A stretch of DNA of 64,000 nucleotides from Paenibacillus gallinarum (GCF_014836635.1 NZ_JACSQL010000012.1:1-64000), one strand, 5' to 3'. Shown: positions 45,445-55,200, numbered from the stretch's first letter. Notes: generated by a model not told the origin, from the letters alone. Made by a program: numbers and translations.

Positions 45445-47742
45445 ATGAGACTGCTATTAAGAGATAGTTCAGGTTATAGTAATGAGCTAATAGTCAAAAG
45501 TCAAACAATTAGCATTGATAGTTTTTTTAATTATTTAGAGTTAATTGTTAATGAGGAAACATTAAGTGAAGTGAAAATTAATAATATTTTATTTTCATGC
45601 AAACGAAGTGAAGATGGAAGCTATATTATTCCATGCTATATGAGTAGGGACAATCATACAGTGATTGAAATGATCATAGATAATAAGCCCATTCGTATAG
45701 TGATAAAGTTTTCTGATGAACTTTTTATCGGAGAAAAAACAATTGATAGTTTTGCTGATTTCCATCGAAATGTAAAGGATTGGTTGGGGGATCAGAAAAA
45801 AACAATCGAAAGTTTGTTAGATGCGATTAAGGGGGGAAACATTCATTTACTCCAGATTATTAATCCTCTAACTGGACTCGATGACCAGACACTTTTAGAA
45901 GAGATATATAAGGTAATGCCATTTGCATTGGATATTTGCACAAAGCCAAGGCAGCATCTACTTATTGAAGAAGAGATCTTAGATGTGGAGTTGGTGAAGC
46001 GAGTAACCCCTTCCTCACTCCAACATCTTGCCTCCCATTCAGAGCATTGGCGTTCTAGAACGATTACTGGGCTGATTCCCTCGAGATTAAGAGCAGAAGT
46101 GTATGAAGACGATATTAATATTTATGAAAATATATTTTTTAAAATGGTTATAGAAGCAATTTTAAATTATGTCGTTAGAAAACATGAAGAAGTAAAATTA
46201 GCTATCTCACAAAAAGATACGTTACACGACTGGGAATTCTATGCGACTGAGATTAATGATTATAAAAAATTAGAAATGTTGCATAGTTTATTACCTGAAT
46301 ATAATAGTGAATCTGAAGAAGGAATTAGAAGACAATTTAAAGAACTTGAAAAACTGATATTAACGATCGAGAAACAGTTGTCTTCCGTAGTTTCTACGCC
46401 GTTTTTCCAAAGCATCAATGCAAGTAAACGACTGGAACTACCGATTCAGCCAACAAATATTATTAATATGGATAACAGATATAATGAGCTGTTTAAAATA
46501 TGGAATAAACTTCTAGTTATCAGTACCAAAACTCAGCAGGACCTAACTGGCTCAAGTATCTTAGATATTGACGAATATTACCAAGTTTATATTCAGATTC
46601 TAAGCATCTATTCATTGCATTTATTGGGATATCAATTCAGTGACGATTCTTACCTGGAGTTAATAACTGAAAGTAAATTTAATTTTCATATTCAATTTAG
46701 CAATGAATATTGCGTGATAGAAGCTAATAATCAGAAAAAGGGTAAAAATGATATTACGTTCAGAATGGAAGAATCATTATCATATGCTATAAAAGTGCCA
46801 AATTCTTTTCCAGTATCATTTAAAGACTATGAAGAAGAAATGACATTTAAGGAGATTTGGAGTGATAATGAACAAATCTTACTGTTTAGAAAAAAACCTA
46901 ATGAGACTTTAGAAAAGCAATTGAGTCAGGTAATTAAAAAATATGTTGATGAACAGCAAAACCTGACAACAAATCAAAAGATCTATCTAAAAAATCTTGA
47001 TAGGGATTGGCGAAAGCATTTAACAGAGGAAATTTCTAGGATACCAGAGAACCGAACGTTTACTTTGAATTTGCATACACTTTTCAATTTGATGGGGGAT
47101 TCTGAAAACAATTTACAAAAATACACAACTAGTATTCTAGATTCTGTACCATCTTCGTATTCCAATGTAACAGATATCTTTATTCTTCCTATTAATTTAG
47201 CTGATTTCTCTAAAGTGGAAAACTCAGATCTTTTACAAAGGCTAATTAATTTCGGAGAAGCATATACAGAAAATGATGCAAAAAAATATGGCGATTATCA
47301 AGTGGGAATTCTTCCTATTAGTCAAACAGATTTACGCTCTATCCAGAGATTAAGTAAGTTGTTTAATCTTTTTATTTATCGCCAGCTAATCCGATGGTCA
47401 ACTGTTTTCAAAGAATGCCCAGCTTGTGGCTCAGCTAATATCACGAAAACAGATGAACACACCTGGCAATGTAGAAGTTCGGATTGCCACTTAGTTTGGG
47501 GGGTTACTAGGTGTTCACACGGATGCAATGAATTTTATGAGTGGATGAAACCGAGTCTTAAACCAAGATTAACTAAATTTCCAAATCCTAATTTAGAGGG
47601 ATTTCATTTAGAAAAAATACTTCAAAATGAGATGCTATTTGATCGAATGGTTATTACAGCTTTTGATTTTCAAATCGGTGACAATAATGAATTCATATAT
47701 AATCCAAGGTGTCCAAAATGCGGGAAATCAAAACTCCATTGA
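45445..47742 (+). CDS. cnuC: DUF2357/McrC-like protein with C-terminal zinc ribbon (CnuC-like)
   Basis: 765 residues from ATG 45445, with AGGTGG ahead. The N-terminal 230 residues fit DUF2357 (HWRSRTITGLIPSRLRAEVY, then DDINIYENIFFKMVI), the region McrC-like partners use to meet the GTPase. The C-terminus has CPACGSANIT, CRSSDCHLVW, CSHGCNEFY and, at the very end, CPKCGKSKLH, so one or more zinc ribbons close the protein. I could not find a convincing PD-(D/E)xK nuclease core, so cleavage may fall to another subunit. It is the last gene of the operon; two terminators follow. Confidence 0.8.
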   Translation: MRLLLRDSSGYSNELIVKSQTISIDSFFNYLELIVNEETLSEVKINNILFSCKRSEDGSYIIPCYMSRDNHTVIEMIIDNKPIRIVIKFSDELFIGEKTIDSFADFHRNVKDWLGDQKKTIESLLDAIKGGNIHLLQIINPLTGLDDQTLLEEIYKVMPFALDICTKPRQHLLIEEEILDVELVKRVTPSSLQHLASHSEHWRSRTITGLIPSRLRAEVYEDDINIYENIFFKMVIEAILNYVVRKHEEVKLAISQKDTLHDWEFYATEINDYKKLEMLHSLLPEYNSESEEGIRRQFKELEKLILTIEKQLSSVVSTPFFQSINASKRLELPIQPTNIINMDNRYNELFKIWNKLLVISTKTQQDLTGSSILDIDEYYQVYIQILSIYSLHLLGYQFSDDSYLELITESKFNFHIQFSNEYCVIEANNQKKGKNDITFRMEESLSYAIKVPNSFPVSFKDYEEEMTFKEIWSDNEQILLFRKKPNETLEKQLSQVIKKYVDEQQNLTTNQKIYLKNLDRDWRKHLTEEISRIPENRTFTLNLHTLFNLMGDSENNLQKYTTSILDSVPSSYSNVTDIFILPINLADFSKVENSDLLQRLINFGEAYTENDAKKYGDYQVGILPISQTDLRSIQRLSKLFNLFIYRQLIRWSTVFKECPACGSANITKTDEHTWQCRSSDCHLVWGVTRCSHGCNEFYEWMKPSLKPRLTKFPNPNLEGFHLEKILQNEMLFDRMVITAFDFQIGDNNEFIYNPRCPKCGKSKLH

Positions 47743-47906
47743 TTAGATGTTATTTAACGTTCTTATTTATATTTATGTACAAAATATTGTTCTTATATAA
47801 TCACTGTGTTTTTAGTTATGTAACAAAGCTGATTCCTTTTAAGCTTAAGGTTCACATGAAACTATTATCGGCAAAGTTCTTAACTGAGTACTTCGTTTAT
47901 TCTTTG

Positions 47907-47951
47907 AAAGAGCACCACGTATGAAGGGCGTATGAAGGTGCTCTTTTTTTT
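47907..47951 (+). terminator. Terminator of the kinase-GTPase operon
   Basis: AAAGAGCACC pairs with GGTGCTCTTT around a 20-base loop, followed by a long T run. Confidence 0.8.
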
Positions 47952-48044
47952 ATGTCCTACCATATGAATGAACCGTGAGGAAGTCTCAAAGAAATTTAAT
48001 CTTGTATTCCAAACAGGTTTGACCTTACTCATAGTAATTGAAAT

Positions 48045-48079
48045 AAAAGAGCACCCGCGTTAACGCTGTGCTCTTTTTA
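48045..48079. terminator. Second terminator hairpin, bidirectional
   Basis: AAAAGAGCAC pairs with GTGCTCTTTT, and the loop contains the palindrome GCGTTAACGC. T runs on both strands allow use in either direction. Confidence 0.75.
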
Positions 48080-48397
48080 ACGTACTATCCTTATTCCTTC
48101 ATTGATCATTATTTCACAGAATTTCACCTAAGTGATGGTCTGTATCAACAACATTAAGTGTATTTGTATTTGCAATTAACTTTTAGGTTTACGGTGGAAA
48201 AAGCAGATTAACGAGCCAATCATCTCCTTTCATGTTATTTTATATTACATATTATTATGATTTAGATAACTTCAGAATTCTATCAGTGCGACTAAAAAGT
48301 ATGATTTGATAAGATTTCTGTTCCTAAATATATAGTTTTCGGCTGGTTTTGTGAATTAATCACACAAGAAAATAAGATCTATTATGAATAGTTTACA

Positions 48398-48426
48398 ATG
48401 ACATTCTTATACATATGTAATATAAT
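48398..48426 (+). promoter_or_regulatory. Sigma-A-type promoter of the biuret operon
   Basis: ATGACA (48398-48403) and TATAAT (48421-48426) are separated by 17 bases, matching consensus at 11 of 12 positions. It lies 80 bases before the hydrolase ATG. Confidence 0.65.
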
Positions 48427-48505
48427 TTAACAAATAATAAAGGTAAGATAACATGAAATGTTAGGTAATTATTGTTTTTTATTTTATATTAAGGAGTGGA
48501 TTTTG

Positions 48506-49207
48506 ATGCATATGATCTCAAGGCCGTATTCCTTTCCATTTGATGGAGACCTAAGAGCCGAAAATACGGCGCTGATTATTATTGATATGCAGATTGATTT
48601 CTGCGGAAAAGGCGGTTACATCGACCAAATGGGCTATGATCTGTCTTTGACACGACGGGCAATCGAGCCGATTCAGCGGATACTCAATTGTGCTCGCAGT
48701 ATCGATGGGCTTACCGTTATCCATACGAGAGAAGGGCACCGCGAAGATCTTTCTGACCTTCCAGCTAACAAAAGATGGCGCAGTAAGCAAGCCGGTGCAG
48801 AAATCGGATCAGAAGGACCCGCAGGCCGAATTCTCGTTCGTAATCAGCCAGGTTGGAACATTATTGAAGAATTGACCCCACTACCAAGTGAAATCATTCT
48901 CGATAAACCTGGAAAAGGATGTTTCTACGCGACGGATCTCGATATGATACTTCGAACTAAAGGCATTCGGAATCTCATTCTGACGGGAATTACGACAGAT
49001 GTCTGCGTACACACAACGATGCGAGAAGCGAATGACCGCGGATATGAGTGCGTTCTTCTTGAAGACTGCACCGGAGCGACCGAGCCAGCTAATTGTCAAG
49101 CAGCACTAAATATGATCACAATGCAGGGCGGGATTTTCGGAGCCGTCTCTGACTCCGAGGCAGGAATTTCCGCTCTCAGACAACTTCAAAAAAAGACCGT
49201 GAAATAA
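48506..49207 (+). CDS. biuH: Isochorismatase-fold hydrolase, probable biuret hydrolase
   Basis: 233 residues from ATG 48506, with AAGGAGTGG upstream. The Asp-Lys-Cys triad of cysteine hydrolases in the isochorismatase-like fold is visible: D27 in LIIIDMQIDF, K134 in ILDKPGKG, and C167 in GITTDVCVHTTM. The stretch VIHTREGHREDLSDLPANKR is typical of biuret hydrolase (biuret to allophanate plus ammonia) and close ureide hydrolases. An allophanate hydrolase gene in the same operon gives the product a use, which favours biuret over ureidoacrylate or carbamoylsarcosine. Triuret hydrolase is a near alternative. Confidence 0.8.
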   Translation: MHMISRPYSFPFDGDLRAENTALIIIDMQIDFCGKGGYIDQMGYDLSLTRRAIEPIQRILNCARSIDGLTVIHTREGHREDLSDLPANKRWRSKQAGAEIGSEGPAGRILVRNQPGWNIIEELTPLPSEIILDKPGKGCFYATDLDMILRTKGIRNLILTGITTDVCVHTTMREANDRGYECVLLEDCTGATEPANCQAALNMITMQGGIFGAVSDSEAGISALRQLQKKTVK

Positions 49208-49239
49208 AATTCGGTATTTCAATTTGGGGGATGATTTCG

Positions 49240-50541
49240 ATGAGAGAACACGAAAATCAGATACTAGAAGAAGAGTATGAAAACTCCGCTGTTCCTGCCA
49301 AAGCACGTAAAAGTCTTTTCTCCGTGTCTATGATCTGGATCGGATTCCCTATGATTATGACCAGTGCGGTTACTGGTGCAACCATTATTGGTGGTCTTGG
49401 GTTCTGGACTGGGATGCTGTCCATTCTGATTGGAAATCTCATTTTGTTTGGTTATGTGGGTGCTCTTGCAATGCTATCGGCGAACAAAGGATATAACTTT
49501 TCACTTCAATCGGCCATTACCTTTGGTAGCAAAGGGGCCCGCGTTGTGTCAGGCCTGTTGTCTACACTCGTTATCGGCTGGTTTGCAGTCCAAACCGGCA
49601 TGACTGGCAGCAGCATGCATGATGCTTTTGGCAGCAACGCATTCCTCATCACGTTTATTGCCAGTGTACTATTTATAGTACTAACTCTCTTCGGCGTAAA
49701 AGCACTCACCTATATCGGAGCAGTATCAGCTCCATTTTTCTTCCTCATTGGACTGTGGGCTGTCCACGATGCAACCAAAAACATTGGATTCTCCTCCATC
49801 ACCGGTTTTCAAGGGACGGGTATGATCAGTATGGGTCTCGCGGTAACGATGGTTATCTCGCTATTTGCTGATTCTGGAACGATGACCGCTGACTTTAATC
49901 GCTGGTCTAAAAATAAAAAGCAGGCGCTGGCATCTACGTTTACAGCATTTCCGCTTGCCTGTATGATCGCCATGGTTTTCGGGGGCCTGATTGCAGCTAC
50001 GGCTAGCCAAAACTCTGATCTATTTCTATATATAGCCGGCAAAGGCGGTATGATTGCCTATATTTCGAAACTCCTCCTGTTCCTAAATTTGGGTAGCGTC
50101 TGTGCCCACTGCCTCTACAACGCGTCTGTCGGCTGGTCCAGCCTGACGGGTCGTAAAATGCGGGAAACAGCTGTTGTCCTTGGCGTAATCGGCACAATCT
50201 TTGCCGTATCCGGAGCCTGGAACCATTTTTTTGACTGGCTTAATTTGCTCGGCATTATCGTGCCTCCGATCGGCGCTGTTATCCTTTGCGATCAACTCTT
50301 TCTTCGCAGGAAAGCCGATATCAGCCAAACGGTGCGAATTTCCGCTTTTGCCGCTTGGGTGATCGGTGCTTTTATTGGTCTGATCGTAGACCAGTTTGCT
50401 CCGTTTCTGTCCACTGCCGTAATGTCCATGCTTGCTGGCGGTGTAGCATATACAGCCATTATGCTGGCAAAAACAAGCTTCTTCACACCTGCAGAACCGG
50501 TGAAAAACCTTGCCATAGAGCCAGCACAAAAACAAAGTTAA
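49240..50541 (+). CDS. NCS1-type nucleobase/ureide permease (CodB-like)
   Basis: 433 residues from ATG 49240, which sits 9 bases after GGGGG; the ATG at 49231 touches that run. About twelve hydrophobic segments fill residues 25-420. IWIGFPMIMTSAVTGATIIG and FADSGTMTADFNRWSK are NCS1 features as in cytosine permease CodB. It probably carries biuret or a related small nitrogen compound with protons or sodium. It lies between the hydrolase and the regulator gene, 32 bases after the hydrolase stop. Substrate is inferred from neighbours only. Confidence 0.82.
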   Translation: MREHENQILEEEYENSAVPAKARKSLFSVSMIWIGFPMIMTSAVTGATIIGGLGFWTGMLSILIGNLILFGYVGALAMLSANKGYNFSLQSAITFGSKGARVVSGLLSTLVIGWFAVQTGMTGSSMHDAFGSNAFLITFIASVLFIVLTLFGVKALTYIGAVSAPFFFLIGLWAVHDATKNIGFSSITGFQGTGMISMGLAVTMVISLFADSGTMTADFNRWSKNKKQALASTFTAFPLACMIAMVFGGLIAATASQNSDLFLYIAGKGGMIAYISKLLLFLNLGSVCAHCLYNASVGWSSLTGRKMRETAVVLGVIGTIFAVSGAWNHFFDWLNLLGIIVPPIGAVILCDQLFLRRKADISQTVRISAFAAWVIGAFIGLIVDQFAPFLSTAVMSMLAGGVAYTAIMLAKTSFFTPAEPVKNLAIEPAQKQS

Positions 50542-50559
50542 GGTAAAGGAAAATGCCAT

Positions 50560-52215
50560 ATGAACAATGAACTGCTGCAATCTGCAGATACCGAATTTAC
50601 TTGTGCTGATATTCTGAGGCTCCCGCATCTAGTAGGCATACGCCTGCGGGCAGGGGAGGCTGGACTTCGCCATCCGGTAACCCATGCCAATGTTATGGAG
50701 GTTCCCGATATATCTGACTGGGCCCAAGCAGGCGAGTTTTTGATGACAACGGGATACCCTTTTCGGAATAATCCTGCAATGTTGTCCGGCATGATCCCTA
50801 AATTAGTTGAAAAAGGCGTAGCCGCGCTTGGGGTGAAGACCAAACGCTTTATCGCTGAAATCCCCGAAGATGCAATCGAACTGGCAGAAAAGTATGGCTT
50901 TCCTATTTTCGAGTTACCTCCCCATACCGTGTTCTCGGAAGTACAGCGGGAAACAATGGAAAGAGTACTCGCACAGGAGACTGAAATGCTAAGCATACTG
51001 CATCAGCACGTGCAGCAGTTGTCGCAGTTGATGTTGGAAGGAAAGCCGCTGGATGAATTTATTGCTTGTCTTGAAGCCATCATGAAACGTTCGGTCGCTC
51101 TTTTCGATGACAGTGGTCTTCTGTATGCATCTGAAACAGGGACTGAATTAGAAGAAATTCTAGAAGGAAAGACGTTTGGCCAGTGGATAGATCTTGGAAC
51201 TGGGAAGGATGCAAAAACTACTGTAGTTCATGAGGATTTACCTGTTCGAACTACGCCTATCCATGCCAATGGAAGGGAGCGATCTGCCGTGTTGTTTACG
51301 GCGGATTTTCCTATTCCGCATTCAAAGATGGATATTCTTCTTCTAGAAAGGGTCCGTGTTCTAATTGGGATGGAGCTTTCGGCCATACGTATGCGCAGGG
51401 AAATTGAATCTAAATATATGGATCAGTTTTTACAAGATTGGCTTCTTGGCCGTATTCCTACAGAAAAGGACATTCACATGAGAGCAGAAGCTAGCGGCTT
51501 TTGTTTACCGGTTCTAGTACCTATTTTCGTTATACTCGCTAGGCCGCTAGATCAGCGGCTACACCCGGGAAGCCTTAAACAGGCCGTGATACATCTGCGT
51601 TCCATAAATGTCGCGGAGAACACCCAAAAGCATCATAACCATATCCATGGAGTTGTTATTCGGGACCAGCTCGTATTCATCGCAGCCGGTGCAGATGCCG
51701 ATTTTGCAGTGCGTTCCGTGAGGGAAGAGCTTGCTTTGATGTTTAGTCATCCCGATGAGCCTTCTTTTTCTCTATGTACCGGGAAAGGTGCTCTATCGCT
51801 TGATCAGGTTCAAGACAGCTACCAGGAAGCAGTGAAGGTGGCTTTGATATCTGTAATTACAGGAGTCAGGCAGCCGCACGTTACCATGGAGCAGCTCGGC
51901 ATCTACCGCCTGCTGTATTTACTCTCTGACGAGGAGGAGGCCAGTTCGTTTCGGGATCAATATATCGAACCTCTCGCCGCTTACGATAGCAGTCATGGAT
52001 CTTCCTTGCTCCTTACTGCCACAACCTATTTGGAGTACAATTTAAACGCGAAAAAAACCGCGGCTGCGTTATTTACTCACTACAACACAGTCATGCACCG
52101 GCTAGAACGGATTGAAGAGCTGCTTCAGATCAGTTTTGACCTCGCAAACGACCGCCTGCAGCTGGAAATGGCAATAAAGCTGTATGCCATGCAGGCTAAA
52201 TTCAGCAAAATATAA
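50560..52215 (+). CDS. PucR-family transcriptional regulator
   Basis: 551 residues. The N-terminal PucR sensory domain covers about 15-135 (RAGEAGLRHPVTHANVMEVP, DWAQAGEFLMTTGYPF). A GGDEF-like or CdaR-type middle follows. The C-terminal helix-turn-helix contains LEYNLNAKKTAAALFTHYNT and VMHRLERIEELL. PucR regulators control purine and ureide use according to nitrogen supply, so this one most likely senses the pathway substrate or product and switches the operon. It is encoded inside the operon between permease and allophanate hydrolase, allowing autoregulation. No operator was identified. Confidence 0.85.
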   Translation: MNNELLQSADTEFTCADILRLPHLVGIRLRAGEAGLRHPVTHANVMEVPDISDWAQAGEFLMTTGYPFRNNPAMLSGMIPKLVEKGVAALGVKTKRFIAEIPEDAIELAEKYGFPIFELPPHTVFSEVQRETMERVLAQETEMLSILHQHVQQLSQLMLEGKPLDEFIACLEAIMKRSVALFDDSGLLYASETGTELEEILEGKTFGQWIDLGTGKDAKTTVVHEDLPVRTTPIHANGRERSAVLFTADFPIPHSKMDILLLERVRVLIGMELSAIRMRREIESKYMDQFLQDWLLGRIPTEKDIHMRAEASGFCLPVLVPIFVILARPLDQRLHPGSLKQAVIHLRSINVAENTQKHHNHIHGVVIRDQLVFIAAGADADFAVRSVREELALMFSHPDEPSFSLCTGKGALSLDQVQDSYQEAVKVALISVITGVRQPHVTMEQLGIYRLLYLLSDEEEASSFRDQYIEPLAAYDSSHGSSLLLTATTYLEYNLNAKKTAAALFTHYNTVMHRLERIEELLQISFDLANDRLQLEMAIKLYAMQAKFSKI

Positions 52216-52261
52216 CCTGAATTGAGTTAAATATGTTAAACAAGAATGGAGCGGAAGTGTC

Positions 52262-54058
52262 ATGGAAAACATATGCACCTTCACAGGCAAAGCAAGCTTG
52301 CCCAAGTCATTAACCATTACCTGTTTAATAGACCTATATCAAGAACAGAAAATTACCCCAATCCAGGTCATTGAGGAAATTATAGAGCGTGCTAATGCGG
52401 ATAAAGAGATGAACATATGGATTGAAGCTCCCACCATGGAAAGAATTGCACCTTATCTTAAGCGACTAGAAGCCTTAGACCCAGCAAATTTTCCATTATG
52501 GGGTATTCCTTTTGCGGTCAAAGATAACATAGATGTAGCGGGCTATCCAACAACTGCTGCCTGCCCGGATTTTCAATACGAACCAGATGAGCATGCTTTT
52601 GTTGTCCAAAAATTAATTGACGCGGGGGCTATTCCTGTTGGCAAAACCAATCTGGATCAATTCGCGACAGGTCTTGTCGGCACCCGAAGTCCATATGGCG
52701 AAACGCATAACGCCTTGAAATCAGAGATGATCAGCGGCGGTTCTAGCTCCGGATCCTCTGTCGCCGTAGCCCGGGGTCAAGCGGCTTTTTCCTTGGGGAC
52801 GGACACGGCTGGCTCAGGAAGGGTGCCTGCTGCCTTGAACCGGCTGGTTGGCTTTAAGCCAAGTCTTGGTGCATGGTCGGTCGGCGGGGTTGTCCCTGCT
52901 TCGGCAAGTCTAGATTGTGTCACGGTATTTACGAACCAGCTCCAAGATGCCCTAACAGTGGATCGAATCGTCCGCTCTGTAGATGAAGAGGACTGCTGGT
53001 CGAAGGCAGTCCCGCTAAAGCCTAGGCAGGCTCCGCTAAAACTGCTGATTCCCGAACAAACCGATCTGTTCATTGGACCATTTAAGGCAGAGTATGAGCA
53101 GGCATGGAAAGAGGCACTGCAGCGGATCGATTCCTTAGGTATCTCGATTGAACTAATTGATATCTCTTTGTTCGAGGAAGCAGCAAAGTTATTATACGGT
53201 AGCGCCTGGGTGTCGGAACGCTGGGCTGGTCTCGGAGATTTTGTTCAAAATCATCCCGGCAGTGTTCTTCCGGTAACAGAGCAAATATTGAGGTCTGGTG
53301 CTGATAAAAACTATGACGCAAGTTCAGTATTTCAGGCTTTGCACCTGCTGCAGCAATATAAAAAGAAGACTGACGTTATGCTGGATAGCGCCGTGTTAGT
53401 TCTCCCAACCTGCGGAGGAACTTGGCGCCGAGAAGATGTGGCTCTGGATCCTCTAAACACGAACCGTGAACTGGGGCGTTACACCAATCATTGCAATCTG
53501 CTGGATTTGTGCGCTATTGCGATGCCTGGGGATGATGCGGCGGAGGATTTGCCTTTCGGAGTTACGTTCTTCACCCTTTCGGGACAAGAGCATCTGACAG
53601 AGTATGTAGCGGGGAAATTCGAAGGTAGGAACAGCCCGGCTATAGAGTCTGAGCTTTCCGTAAAGACTGAAACTACGCTGGTTGCCGTATGTGGCTTGCA
53701 TATGCGGGGCTTTCCGCTCGAGAAGCAAATGCACGATTTATGTGCACGATTTGTGATGGAGACATTAACCGCTCCAAATTATCGCCTTTTCAAGCTGGAC
53801 ACCTTGCCTGCCAAGCCGGGGATGATCAAAGTTTCAGAAGGAGGAGCGCAGCTTCAGCTGGAGATATGGGAAATGCCTTTGTCGGCCTTCGGCAAATTCG
53901 CAGCATCTATTCCTGCTCCGCTGGGAATCGGGAAAGTTGAGCTGGAGGATGGGCGAGAGATTCCTGGATTCTTGTGCGAAGCTTATGTCGCTGAAAGCTT
54001 ATGTGATATTACTGCATCAGGGGGATGGAAGAAAGCAGTATCAGTGACCGGACAATAG
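52262..54058 (+). CDS. atzF: Allophanate hydrolase
   Basis: 598 residues, GGAGCGGAAG before the ATG. Amidase-signature catalytic residues: K87 in FAVKDNI, the cis-serine in GGSSSGSS (159-166), and nucleophile S185 in DTAGSGRVPA. The C-terminal 140 residues (AVCGLHMRGFPLEKQMHDLC and following) are the extra domain that separates allophanate hydrolase from simple amidases. It splits allophanate (urea-1-carboxylate) into ammonia and CO2, the step after biuret hydrolase. Length is that of AtzF. A terminator follows at 54189-54223. Confidence 0.9.
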   Translation: MENICTFTGKASLPKSLTITCLIDLYQEQKITPIQVIEEIIERANADKEMNIWIEAPTMERIAPYLKRLEALDPANFPLWGIPFAVKDNIDVAGYPTTAACPDFQYEPDEHAFVVQKLIDAGAIPVGKTNLDQFATGLVGTRSPYGETHNALKSEMISGGSSSGSSVAVARGQAAFSLGTDTAGSGRVPAALNRLVGFKPSLGAWSVGGVVPASASLDCVTVFTNQLQDALTVDRIVRSVDEEDCWSKAVPLKPRQAPLKLLIPEQTDLFIGPFKAEYEQAWKEALQRIDSLGISIELIDISLFEEAAKLLYGSAWVSERWAGLGDFVQNHPGSVLPVTEQILRSGADKNYDASSVFQALHLLQQYKKKTDVMLDSAVLVLPTCGGTWRREDVALDPLNTNRELGRYTNHCNLLDLCAIAMPGDDAAEDLPFGVTFFTLSGQEHLTEYVAGKFEGRNSPAIESELSVKTETTLVAVCGLHMRGFPLEKQMHDLCARFVMETLTAPNYRLFKLDTLPAKPGMIKVSEGGAQLQLEIWEMPLSAFGKFAASIPAPLGIGKVELEDGREIPGFLCEAYVAESLCDITASGGWKKAVSVTGQ

Positions 54059-54480
54059 AAAGGACTGCATTCAAGATCGATTGGTAGGAGCATAGATGGT
54101 AACAGAAGTTCCGATCATAGTTCCTTTATCCTGAGCATCTGAAACCGGATGGGGCAACCTATTCAGATAATTTGTATATAACTGATTTGCCTTCTTGTAC
54201 AATTAAGTATAAGAAGGCTTTTTGACTTGTTAAAAAACACATTACCAAAGCCTTTTAAAAAACACCCAAATTGTTAAACTGATAAAATATTAACTTGGTA
54301 AAAAATTTATATCATTTTGTAAATCCCTGTGTAATTCGCCATGATTACTTACTTATAACTAGTTTTAGTTTGACATAGCTCTGAAAAAAGCATGATTTAA
54401 AAATCATGACTTTTATACTCCGATTATCCAATTCCACTATATACTTACTAATTAATCCAATGTAATGTTTAAAGCATGAA
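54059..54480. other. Intergenic stretch after the biuret operon
   Basis: It holds the operon terminator at 54189-54223 and AT-rich sequence. No gene was seen. Confidence 0.5.
54189..54223 (+). terminator. Terminator of the biuret operon
   Basis: GCCTTCTT pairs with AAGAAGGC around a 14-base loop, followed by TTTTT. Confidence 0.8.
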
Positions 54481-54920
54481 TTGACAAAGGAGATGCTTAC
54501 TATTAGTAGAATCATAGGTATGGTTTTCAGTTTAATTCTTGTTTTCACTTTTGCTACTCATCCAGTATCAGCAGCCAGCAGTAAAACAAAAATACAAGTT
54601 ATATTTGTCAGCGCTGAACTTGTATGAAACAATCACGTGGGTAACGAGTGGTGGTGGGGAGGATACGTTAATGGTAAAGAAATTGAAGAAGGCAGTTCAG
54701 TTACCCTTATCTTGAGTCTTCTAAAACGATTAAACTACTAGCTGAAGCTCAAGAACAAGATAAATATCCAGATGACGGTGAAGGAAGTTCTGTTATTAAA
54801 GTAACATCGATTAAAAAAACGTTGAATAAAAACATCAAGGTAAAAGTCGTTGAAAATAGAGGTAGGTATTCTGGAAATACAGCAACTTGGAAGTTTACAT
54901 TCAAGATTGAAAAAATATGA
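54481..54920 (+). pseudogene. Broken gene for a secreted protein
   Basis: An AAAGGAG site precedes a frame giving a signal peptide (VFSLILVFTFATHPVSA). It is stopped by TGA at 54625-54627. The same frame continues HVGNEWWWGGYVNGKEIEEG, then shifts by one base near 54717 to SSKTIKLLAEAQEQDKYPDD, and ends KFTFKIEKI at TGA 54918-54920. Nonsense plus frameshift show decay. The start codon itself may also be lost (ATT at the best-spaced position). The original was about 145 residues, family unknown. Beyond it, around 54980-55090, is a short possible transposase start (MKFSKLEVLHQLG). Confidence 0.6.
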
Positions 54921-55200
54921 GATACAGCTTAATTTGTTATAAATTCTACTATGAAGTGTGACACCTAGCCAAACAATAAAAAAGCCCATGGCCTGATTCG
55001 TGTAGAATAGAGCTACCACAAAAAATTCACACAGGAGAATCAGATCATGAGCTAAATGAAATTTAGTAAACTAGAAGTACTACATCAACTGGGGACCGAG
55101 TGTTTTCTCAGTTAATAAAAGTGTCACCATTTCATCATAAACCACTCATTTTTGTACTCTTGATGTTTTATAATTTGTTTATTTTTTATACTACTCTTGT

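Larger units (their letters stand above)
47743..48505. other. Intergenic stretch separating defence island from biuret operon
   Basis: It contains two terminators (47907-47951, 48045-48079) and the promoter at 48398-48426. A 71-residue open frame at 47709-47924 overlaps the preceding gene and lacks a binding site, so it is not called. From here to 54 kb the sequence becomes visibly richer in G+C. Confidence 0.55.

Noticed and set aside
47709..47924. 71-residue frame after the McrC-like gene
   Set aside because: Overlaps the preceding gene out of frame, lacks a binding site and runs into the terminator.
50083..50628. 181-residue minus-strand frame inside the permease gene
   Set aside because: It is the complement of a clear twelve-segment transporter and shows no family features.
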